Below are positions 8,518 through 15,049 of a DNA stretch of 64,000 bases, piece by piece. Source of the stretch: Actinomycetospora succinea. Lineage in GTDB: Bacteria > Actinomycetota > Actinomycetes > Mycobacteriales > Pseudonocardiaceae. The DNA is taken from NCBI RefSeq assembly GCF_004363095.1, contig NZ_SNYO01000004.1:248001-312000 (forward strand). The letters are read 5' to 3'. Below the pieces are notes generated by a model. It ran no database searches, was not told the origin of the DNA, and worked only from the letters and a program-made list of their open reading frames with translations. Numbering within the stretch: position 1 is the stretch's first letter; each line of letters opens with the position of its first letter. Made by a program: the position numbers and the translations under genes.

Positions 8518-8847
8518 GTGCCCTACGACGAGGAGCTGGCCGAGCGTCTGCGGGAGACCCTGGACGGGCGCGACGGGATCACCGAGAAGCGCATGTTCGG
8601 CGGGCTCGCATTCCTGCTGCACGGCAACATGGCTGTCTGCGCCGGCAGCGGCGGTCAGCTGATGGTCCGCATCGACCCGTTGCGGGCGGACACGTTGCTG
8701 GCGCAGGACGGCGTCGAGCGCATGGTGATGCGCGGGCGCCCGATGAAGGGCTGGCTGCTCGTCGACCGCGCCGTCCTGGACGACGACAGCCTGCCCGGCT
8801 GGGTCGAGGAGGGCCTGTCGTTCGTCGAGTCGCTCCCGGTCGAGTAG
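8518..8847 (+). CDS. TfoX N-terminal domain family protein
   Basis: A 109-residue single-domain protein with the TfoX-N signature: ERLRETLDGRDGITEKRMFGGLAFLLHGNMAVC, then LMVRIDPLRAD and RGRPMKGWLLVDRAVLDDD. It lacks the TfoX C-terminal domain, as do most actinobacterial members, so it should not be called a competence regulator; function unknown. GTG 8518 follows CATACT (8506-8511) by 6 nt, which suggests a leaderless start. The gene converges on the flavin monooxygenase, with 9 bp between stops. Confidence 0.85.
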   Translation: MPYDEELAERLRETLDGRDGITEKRMFGGLAFLLHGNMAVCAGSGGQLMVRIDPLRADTLLAQDGVERMVMRGRPMKGWLLVDRAVLDDDSLPGWVEEGLSFVESLPVE

Positions 8848-8856
8848 GCGGCTCGG

Positions 8857-10014
8857 TCAGGACGCGCGGAGCCGCGCAGCCGCGGCACGTCCCGCCGCGG
8901 GCGCGTCGTAGCCGTAGACCCAGGACAGGTCCTCGGTCGGCGCGCTGTCGTCCCCGGACGTGAGGTCGCGGGCGCGGGAGAAGCGTTCGCCGTTGCGGCG
9001 GGACTGCCGCTGGATCCGGTCGGTGCGCGGCTTGCGCGTGGCCTCGTAGGTGGCGAGGCGCTCGGTCACGTCGGCGGCCCCTTCGGCCTCGGCGAGCAGG
9101 GCCGCGAGGATCGCGCCGTCCTCGATCGCCTGGTTGGCGCCCTGTCCCATGTGGGGCAGCATCGGGTGCGCGGCGTCGCCGAGCAGGACCACACCGGCCC
9201 GGGTCCAGGGCGCGAAGGGATCCCGGTCGGCGAGGTCGTAGCGGTACACCTCGCTCGCCCTGTCGAGGATCGCTCCGGCGTCGTCGTCCCACCCCGCGTA
9301 CGCGTCGCGCACCACCTCGGGGTCGACGCGGAACGACCACTCGTCGGCGCTCCCGGCGGGCCGAGGGACGAACGCGGCGAAGTTCAGCGTCCCGTGCCGG
9401 TCGACGGGATAGCAGAGCAGGTGGCGGTCGGGGCCCAGCCAGGCATTCTGGCCGGTGGCCAGGTGCTCGGGCAGGCCGTCGGCGCTGACGAAGCCGCGCA
9501 GCGCCGACGTCCCCGCGGGGCGCAACGCCGGCGGTGCCGCGACGACCGGCGCGCACCGGGAGCGGAGACCGTCGGCGACCACGACGACGTCGGCCGCCGC
9601 GCAGGACCCGTCCCCGAACCGGACGACGGGCGGACCGGTGTCGACCTCCACGGCGACGCACTCCCGGCCGTGGTGCACCACGCTCGGCCCGACGCCGTCG
9701 AGGACGATGCGGATCAGGTCCGCCCGGCGCATCCCGAGCAGGCGGCCGGTGTCGTAGTGCGCGACCTCGGTGCCGTCCGCGCTGAGCATGCGCATCGTCG
9801 CGAGGGGCGCACCCGTGCCGTCGAGAGCGGGCCCGAGTCCGAGGTCTTCCAGGACCCGGTAGCCGTTGCCGGCGAGGCCGAGTCCTGAGCCCACCGGCGG
9901 CACGGAGTCCCGCCGCTCGTACACCGCGACGTCGACGCCGTGGCGCTCGAGCGCGAGGGCGACGGTGGCGCCGCCGATCCCGCCGCCGACGACGGCCACG
10001 CGCAACCCTGTCAC
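8857..10014 (-). CDS. FAD-dependent monooxygenase (PHBH/UbiH-like)
   Basis: A 385-residue class A flavoprotein. The N-terminal Rossmann motif VAVVGGGIGGATVALALERHGVDVAVYER binds the ADP part of FAD, the DG motif is VVVADGLRSR, and the second FAD motif is GVVLLGDAAHPMLPHMGQGANQAIEDG. It hydroxylates an aromatic or polycyclic substrate that cannot be named from sequence. The GTG start overlaps the menE stop by 4 bp (GTGA), so it is translationally coupled to menaquinone synthesis. A role in modifying a naphthoquinone is possible but is inference from position only. Confidence 0.9.
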   Translation of the reverse strand: MTGLRVAVVGGGIGGATVALALERHGVDVAVYERRDSVPPVGSGLGLAGNGYRVLEDLGLGPALDGTGAPLATMRMLSADGTEVAHYDTGRLLGMRRADLIRIVLDGVGPSVVHHGRECVAVEVDTGPPVVRFGDGSCAAADVVVVADGLRSRCAPVVAAPPALRPAGTSALRGFVSADGLPEHLATGQNAWLGPDRHLLCYPVDRHGTLNFAAFVPRPAGSADEWSFRVDPEVVRDAYAGWDDDAGAILDRASEVYRYDLADRDPFAPWTRAGVVLLGDAAHPMLPHMGQGANQAIEDGAILAALLAEAEGAADVTERLATYEATRKPRTDRIQRQSRRNGERFSRARDLTSGDDSAPTEDLSWVYGYDAPAAGRAAAARLRAS

Positions 10015-11162
10015 GACGTCGCCCGGTCGGAGGCGGTCGGCCCGTCGGCGAGCAGGGCGCGCACCGCGGCGCGGTCCGGCTTGCCGATCCCGCGCAGCGG
10101 CAGCGCGTCGAGCACCGTGACGGCGCGCGGCGCGGCCCGCCCGAGACCGGGCGCCACGGCCGCCCGCAGCGCCTCGGCGTCGAGACCGTCGCCGACCACC
10201 GCCGCGACGACCCGCGCGCCCCACTCGGGGTCGGGCACTCCGACGACACACGCCTCCCGCACGCCGGAGAGAGCCAGCAGCGCCCGCTCGACCGTCGCCG
10301 GCGCGACCTTCTCCCCGCCGGTGACGATGACGTCGTCGGCGCGGCCGAGCACCTCGAGGCGCCCGTCGGCGCTCCAGGCGCCGAGGTCGTTGGTCCGGAA
10401 CCCGTCCGGGAGGAAGGCCGCCGTGTCGGCCGCCGACACCGCCCCTCGGTACCCCGCCGCCACCGTCGCCCCGCCGAGCCGGATGCGCCCGTCGTCCTCG
10501 AGCGTCACCGTGACCCCGTCGAGCGGGCGGCCGTCGTAGACGCAGCCGCCGCAGGTCTCGCTCATGCCGTACGTCGTCACCACCGGCACGCCCTCTGCCG
10601 CCGCGCGGGCCAGCAGCGAGGCGTCGGCCGCGGCGCCACCGAGCAGCACGGCCGTGACGCCGCGCAGGGCGTCGAGCGCCGCGCCGCCCGCGTCGAGCAG
10701 GCGCACGAGCTGGGTGGGGACGAGCGAGGTGTAGGCGACGCCGGGCGCGAGAGCCGCGAACGCGTCGGGACGAAAACCCGAGCGCAGATCCATCACCACC
10801 GCCGGCGACCCCGCCCGCGCCGAGCGCAGCAGCACCTGCAGTCCCGCGATGTGGTGGGCGGGCAGCGCGAGCAGCCAGCGCCCCGGCGGTCCGAGGCGCG
10901 CGTACGTCGCGTCGGCGGAGGCGATCAGCGCCGCGGCCGGCAGCAGGACCGCCTTCGGCGCGCCGGTCGAGCCGGTCGTCGTGACCACCGCGGCGACGTC
11001 GTCGTCGACCGGCGCGAGCAGGTCCGGGCCCGGCGCCGGATCGCCCGGCCCGATCGGCAGGACGGCGGGCCCGCGACCCTCGAGCGCCGCCAGCGCCGCG
11101 TCGCCCAGCGCGGTCGCCGCCGCGGGGCTCCCGTCGGTCGGGACCGTCCGTACTCCGCGCAC
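10011..11162 (-). CDS. menE: O-succinylbenzoate-CoA ligase
   Basis: A 383-residue ANL-superfamily adenylating enzyme that activates o-succinylbenzoate to its CoA thioester. Motifs: phosphate loop TTTGSTGAPKAV, aromatic motif TTYGMSETCGG, the GRADDVIVTGGEKV hinge and C-terminal GIGKPDR carrying the catalytic Lys. The compact length fits actinobacterial MenE. GTG at 11162 was chosen because TAGCCT (11175-11170) lies exactly 7 nt upstream; longer readings run back over menC on the other strand. It is divergent from menC with overlapping -10 boxes, and coupled to the downstream monooxygenase. Confidence 0.94.
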   Translation of the reverse strand: MRGVRTVPTDGSPAAATALGDAALAALEGRGPAVLPIGPGDPAPGPDLLAPVDDDVAAVVTTTGSTGAPKAVLLPAAALIASADATYARLGPPGRWLLALPAHHIAGLQVLLRSARAGSPAVVMDLRSGFRPDAFAALAPGVAYTSLVPTQLVRLLDAGGAALDALRGVTAVLLGGAAADASLLARAAAEGVPVVTTYGMSETCGGCVYDGRPLDGVTVTLEDDGRIRLGGATVAAGYRGAVSAADTAAFLPDGFRTNDLGAWSADGRLEVLGRADDVIVTGGEKVAPATVERALLALSGVREACVVGVPDPEWGARVVAAVVGDGLDAEALRAAVAPGLGRAAPRAVTVLDALPLRGIGKPDRAAVRALLADGPTASDRATS

Positions 11163-11181
11163 CCGATCTAGGCTAGGCGCG
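11163..11181. promoter_or_regulatory. Overlapping divergent -10 elements for menE and menC
   Basis: The near-palindrome CTAGGCTAG carries a -10 on each strand: TAGGCT (11169-11174, plus) 7 nt before the menC ATG, and TAGCCT (11175-11170, minus) 7 nt before the menE GTG. Only 19 bp separate the two start codons, so both mRNAs should be leaderless and fire from one shared duplex. The sequence is direct; the promoter activity is inferred. Confidence 0.65.
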
Positions 11182-12132
11182 ATGGCTGACGTGTCGGTCG
11201 TGGCGCTGCCCCTGCGCACCCGTTTCCGCGGCATCACCGTGCGCGAGACCGCGCTGGTGGAGGGCCCGGCCGGGTGGGGGGAGTTCTGCCCGTTCCCCGA
11301 GTACGACGACGCCGAGGCGCTCGCGTGGTGGCGCTGTGCCCGCGAGGCCGCCCACGACGGGTGGCCCGCGCCGGTGCGCGACCGCGTCGAGGTCAACGTC
11401 ACGGTCCCGGCCGTCGACCCGGTGCACGCGCACCGCATCGTCACCGACTCCGCGGCGCGCACCGCGAAGGTCAAGGTCGCCGAGAAGGGCCGGGACCCGG
11501 GCGAGGACCTCGCGCGTCTCGAGGCGGTCCGCGACGCGCTCGGGCCGACCGGGCGGGTGCGCGTCGACGCCAACGGCGGCTGGGACGTCGACGGCGCCGT
11601 CGCCGCGATCGGCGCGCTGGCCCGGGCCGCCGGCGGGCTGGAGTACGTCGAGCAGCCGTGCGCCTCGGTCGAGGAGCTCGCCGCGGTGCGCCGCCGCGTC
11701 GACGTGCCGATCGCCGCCGACGAGTCGATCCGCCGCGCCGGGGACCCGTTGCGCGTCGTGCGCGCCGAGGCCGCCGACGTCGCGGTGCTCAAGGTGGCGC
11801 CGCTGGGCGGGGTCCGCGCGGCGCTGCGCATCGCGGAGGCGATCGGCCTGCCGTGCGTGGTGTCGTCGGCGGTCGAGAGCTCGGTCGGCCTGGCCGCGGG
11901 GCTGGCGCTCGCCGCCACGCTGCCGGAGCTGCCGTACGCCTGCGGGCTCGGCACCGCGGACCTGCTCGCCGCCGACGTCGTCGCCGCGCCGCTGCACCCC
12001 GTCGCCGGGTTCCTCGACGTGCCCCGTCACGCTCCGCGCCCGGACCGCGCGCTGCTCGAGCGGTACGCGGCGGAGCCCGCGACCCGCGACTGGTGGACCG
12101 CGCGCCTGGCCTGGGTACAGGGCCTGGCATGA
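11182..12132 (+). CDS. menC: o-Succinylbenzoate synthase
   Basis: A 316-residue enolase-superfamily enzyme that dehydrates SHCHC to o-succinylbenzoate. Visible features: N-terminal capping-domain motif GWGEFCPFPEY, the KxK motif TAKVKVAEKG with the catalytic lysine, and metal ligands in VDANGGW, EYVEQP and AADESI, followed by VLKVAPLGG. ATG 11182 sits 7 nt after TAGGCT, so it is probably leaderless. Its stop overlaps the cynS start (ATGA), coupling quinone synthesis to cyanate hydratase, an unusual partner. Confidence 0.95.
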   Translation: MADVSVVALPLRTRFRGITVRETALVEGPAGWGEFCPFPEYDDAEALAWWRCAREAAHDGWPAPVRDRVEVNVTVPAVDPVHAHRIVTDSAARTAKVKVAEKGRDPGEDLARLEAVRDALGPTGRVRVDANGGWDVDGAVAAIGALARAAGGLEYVEQPCASVEELAAVRRRVDVPIAADESIRRAGDPLRVVRAEAADVAVLKVAPLGGVRAALRIAEAIGLPCVVSSAVESSVGLAAGLALAATLPELPYACGLGTADLLAADVVAAPLHPVAGFLDVPRHAPRPDRALLERYAAEPATRDWWTARLAWVQGLA

Positions 12133-12581
12133 GCGACAAGGACGACCGCCTCGAAGCCGGACGCGAGATCGTGCGCGCCAAGGAGGCCCACGGCGTCACG
12201 TGGGCCGAGCTCGCGAAGGCCCTCGACCGTTCCCTGGTGTGGACGACGTCGGCCCTGCTCGGCCAGCAGCCGCTGGACGCCGAGCAGGCCGGGACGGTCG
12301 GGTCGCTGCTCGACCTCGACGAGGAGACCGTCGAGGCGCTGACGTTCCCGCCGGTCCGCGGCGACGCCGCCCTCGACCCGACCGAGCCGGTCACGTACCG
12401 CCTGCAGGAGGCCCTGCAGGTCTACGGCTCGAGCCTCCACGAGCTCATCCGCGAGGAGTTCGGCGACGGCATCATGAGCGCCATCGACTTCACGCTGGAC
12501 TTCGAGCGCGTCGAGGACCCGAAGGGCGACCGGGTGAAGCTGACCTTCAACGGCAAGTTCCTGCCGTACAAGGTGTGGTGA
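12129..12581 (+). CDS. cynS: Cyanate hydratase (cyanase)
   Basis: A 150-residue protein, the normal cyanase length. The N-terminal helical domain carries WAELAKALDRSLVWTTSALLGQQPL; the C-terminal catalytic domain includes PVTYRLQEALQVYGSSLHELIREEFGDGIMSAIDFTLD, holding the Arg, Glu and Ser known as active-site residues, and ends in the family's NGKFLPYKVW. It converts cyanate and bicarbonate to ammonia and CO2. ATG overlaps the menC stop by 4 bp. No CynT carbonic anhydrase or CynR regulator is adjacent. Together with nirBD and Nit1C downstream it suggests nitrogen scavenging. Confidence 0.97.
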   Translation: MSDKDDRLEAGREIVRAKEAHGVTWAELAKALDRSLVWTTSALLGQQPLDAEQAGTVGSLLDLDEETVEALTFPPVRGDAALDPTEPVTYRLQEALQVYGSSLHELIREEFGDGIMSAIDFTLDFERVEDPKGDRVKLTFNGKFLPYKVW

Positions 12582-12583
12582 CA

Positions 12584-12612
12584 GGACGCGGAGCGCAGCG
12601 GAGCCGGACCGT
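12584..12612 (+). repeat. Dispersed purine-rich repeat R2, copy 1
   Basis: The core GGAGCGCAGCGGAGC starts 9 nt after the cynS stop and is followed by cGGACC. Related copies lie near 27697, 40397, 48423 and 60908. Function unknown. Confidence 0.6.
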
Positions 12613-12679
12613 GTGGAACGCGAGACACGCCGGTCGCGGCTGAGGGGGTCGCTCCCTGCGCGCGAGTAGCGTGCGCAGC

Positions 12680-13597
12680 GTGACCGCCGCGCCCACGCAG
12701 AAGACGGCGCCCTCGCCCGATCCGTCGGCCGAGGACGCTGTGGCAGGCGCGGAGTCGGCCGGCCCGGACCCCCGCCTCGAGCACGGTCCGCCCGAGCACG
12801 TCCGCACGGCGTTCGGCGTCCGCGAGTCGGTGCCGCGCCCGCGCCCCGACCTCCCCGGCCCCGCCTGGCGCTGCGACGGGCTCGTGCTGCGCCCGGTCGC
12901 CGACACCGTGCTCGCCGCGTGGTCGGCCGGCGCGATCGAGGAGCTCGCGACCATCGGCGTCGACGGCCTGCGCCTCGCGCGGCCGGTGCGCGCCAGCGAC
13001 GGCCGCCGCGTGGTGGCCGGCTGGGCCGCGAGCCACGACGTCGCCGGCCGCGTCGAGCCTCGTCACGACGACGTCGTCGCCGCGTCGCTGCGGCTGCACC
13101 GCGCGACGGCCCGCCTGGAGCGCCCGCGCCTCGTCGACGACCGCGACGACCTGCTCGCCCGCGCCGACCGGGCCGCGTTCGGCGAGCGCACGGTCGCGCT
13201 CGACGCCGAGACCGGCGGGACCCTGTTCACCGAGCTCGCGCGCCGTCGCCGCCCGCTGGAGCGGCCGTCGCAGCTCGTGCACGGCGACCTGTTCGGCACC
13301 GTGCTGTTCGACCCGTCCGACCCCTCCGCGGCGCCGGCCGTGCTCGACCTCGTGCCGTTCTGGCGGCCCGTCGAGTGGGGTGCGGCGGTCGTCGTCATCG
13401 ACGCGCTGGCCTGGGGCGGCGCGGACCCCGGCATCATCACGCGGTGGGCGCACCTCGCGGCGTGGCCGCAGATGCTGCTGCACGCCCTGCTGTTCCGCCT
13501 CGCCGTGCACGCGCAGCACCCGTCGTGCACGCGCGAGTCGCTGCAGGGCCTCGAGCACGCCGCGCGGCTCGTCGGCAGCCTGCTGCCCGCGTACTGA
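12680..13597 (+). CDS. TIGR02569 family actinobacterial protein (aminoglycoside phosphotransferase-like fold)
   Basis: A 305-residue protein with an Ala/Pro-rich first 40 residues and then the TIGR02569 pattern (PGPAWRCDGLVLRPVADT...AAWSAG). The segment SQLVHGDLFGTVLFDP resembles the catalytic HGDLxxxN loop of aminoglycoside phosphotransferases, but the expected Asn is replaced (V/L at that point), and VLDLVPFWRPVEWGAAV takes the place of the usual DxD metal site. It may bind a nucleotide without being a normal kinase; function unknown. GTG 12680 follows TAGCGT (12667-12672) by 7 nt. Confidence 0.75.
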   Translation: MTAAPTQKTAPSPDPSAEDAVAGAESAGPDPRLEHGPPEHVRTAFGVRESVPRPRPDLPGPAWRCDGLVLRPVADTVLAAWSAGAIEELATIGVDGLRLARPVRASDGRRVVAGWAASHDVAGRVEPRHDDVVAASLRLHRATARLERPRLVDDRDDLLARADRAAFGERTVALDAETGGTLFTELARRRRPLERPSQLVHGDLFGTVLFDPSDPSAAPAVLDLVPFWRPVEWGAAVVVIDALAWGGADPGIITRWAHLAAWPQMLLHALLFRLAVHAQHPSCTRESLQGLEHAARLVGSLLPAY

Positions 13598-13656
13598 TCC
13601 GCGGGCGCGGAGCGTGACGCGTCCCGCACCCACGGTTCGCGTCCCCGCAACACGCG

Positions 13657-13688
13657 GTCATCCGGGCGTAACACACGGTTCCTAACGT
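13657..13688 (+). promoter_or_regulatory. narK promoter with a possible GlnR-like site
   Basis: TAACGT (13683-13688) lies 7 nt before the narK GTG. Upstream, GTCAT-N6-GTAAC (13657-13672) has the 11-bp phasing of a GlnR box (GTNAC-N6-GAAAC) but each half carries one mismatch. GlnR control of nitrite genes is well known in actinobacteria; this particular site is tentative. Confidence 0.35.
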
Positions 13689-13695
13689 CCGCCGC

Positions 13696-15048
13696 GTGCG
13701 CGGACACTGGATCGACGACTGGCGCCCCGAGGACGAGTCCTTCTGGCGAAGCACGGGCAAGAAGATCGCCAACCGCAACCTGTGGTTCTCGGTGTTCTCC
13801 GAGCACATCGGGTTCTCGATCTGGACACTGTTCTCGGTCCTCGTGCTGTTCATGGGGCCCGCGTACAACATCGACGCGGCCGGCAAGTTCCTGCTGGTCT
13901 CGGTGGCGACGCTCGTCGGGGCGGCGCTGCGCCTGCCCTACAGCCTCGCCGTCGCGGTGGTCGGCGGGCGGAACTGGACCATCGTCAGCGCCGGCCTGCT
14001 GCTCGTGCCGACGGTGCTGCTCGCCGTGTTCATGGAGCCCGGGACGTCGTTCACGACGTTCGTCGTCCTCTCGGCGCTCGTCGGCGTCGGCGGCGGCAAC
14101 TTCGCGTCGTCGATGACGAACATCAATGCCTTCTTCCCGGACCGCTACAAGGGCGCCGCGCTGGGCATCAACGCCGGCGGCGGCAACCTGGGCGTGGCGG
14201 TCATCCAGCTGGTCGGCCTGCTCATCATCGCGACGGCGGGGCCGGGCTCGCCGCGCATCCTGCTCGCGGTCTACATCCCGCTCATCGTGCTGTCCCTGCT
14301 GGGCGCCGCCCTGTTCATGGACAACATCTCCTCGGTGCGCAACGACGCCGGCGCCCTCAAGGAGGCCGCCCGCGACGCGCAGACGTGGGTGATGTCGTTC
14401 CTCTACATCGGGACCTTCGGGTCGTTCATCGGCTACAGCTTCGCCTTCGGGCTCGTGCTGCAGAACCAGTTCGGCCGCACGCCGCTGCAGGCCGCCGCCG
14501 TGACGTTCATCGGCCCGCTGCTCGGCTCGCTGATCCGCCCGGTGGGCGGGTGGCTCTCCGACCGGGTCGGGGGCGTCAAGGTCACCTTCTGGAACTTCGC
14601 CGGGATGGCCGTCGCCACCCTGGTCTGCATCGGCGCCTCGGCCATCGACTCGCTGGCGCTCTTCACGGCCGGGTTCGTGCTGCTGTTCATCACCTCGGGG
14701 ATCGGCAACGGCTCGACCTACAAGATGATCCCGTCGATCTTCCGGACGAAGGCGCTCGCCGCGCAGGCGGAGCGCGGGTGGGGCCGCGACGAGGCGCTGC
14801 TCTGGGCCCGCCGCATCTCGGGGGCGGCGATCGGGATCACCGCGGCCGTCGGCGCCTTCGGCGGCCTGCTGATCAACCTCGCCTTCCGGTCCTCGTTCCA
14901 GGCCACCGGGTCCGGCGCGCCGGCGTTCTGGGCGTTCCTCGCGTTCTACGCCGCGTGCATGGCCGTGACCGCCGGCGTCTACATGCGCCGCACGAAGGCC
15001 CCCACCGATCCGGCGACGGGCACCCGGCTCTCGTACGCGGAGGTGTGA
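13696..15048 (+). CDS. narK: Nitrate/nitrite transporter (MFS, NarK/NarU family)
   Basis: A 450-residue MFS protein with about 12 membrane helices. The two nitrate-signature regions are recognisable: GVGGGNFASSMTNINAFFPDRYKGAALGINAGGGNLGVA (about residues 133-170) and LFITSGIGNGSTYKMIPSIF (about residues 330-350). It begins with a long cytoplasmic N-terminus containing W-x-P-E-D-E-x-FW as in other actinobacterial NarK proteins. It imports nitrate and/or exports nitrite for the reductase encoded 1 bp downstream. The start follows a -10 by 7 nt (leaderless); a GGAGGTG ribosome site at its 3' end serves nirB. Confidence 0.95.
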   Translation: MRGHWIDDWRPEDESFWRSTGKKIANRNLWFSVFSEHIGFSIWTLFSVLVLFMGPAYNIDAAGKFLLVSVATLVGAALRLPYSLAVAVVGGRNWTIVSAGLLLVPTVLLAVFMEPGTSFTTFVVLSALVGVGGGNFASSMTNINAFFPDRYKGAALGINAGGGNLGVAVIQLVGLLIIATAGPGSPRILLAVYIPLIVLSLLGAALFMDNISSVRNDAGALKEAARDAQTWVMSFLYIGTFGSFIGYSFAFGLVLQNQFGRTPLQAAAVTFIGPLLGSLIRPVGGWLSDRVGGVKVTFWNFAGMAVATLVCIGASAIDSLALFTAGFVLLFITSGIGNGSTYKMIPSIFRTKALAAQAERGWGRDEALLWARRISGAAIGITAAVGAFGGLLINLAFRSSFQATGSGAPAFWAFLAFYAACMAVTAGVYMRRTKAPTDPATGTRLSYAEV

Positions 15049-15049
15049 C

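Noticed and set aside
8518..8847. Competence regulator TfoX/Sxy
   Set aside because: Only the N-terminal domain is present, and no competence genes are nearby.
13657..13672. A confident GlnR box before narK
   Set aside because: Each half-site has a mismatch and the second pair of half-sites is missing, so it is kept only as a tentative note.
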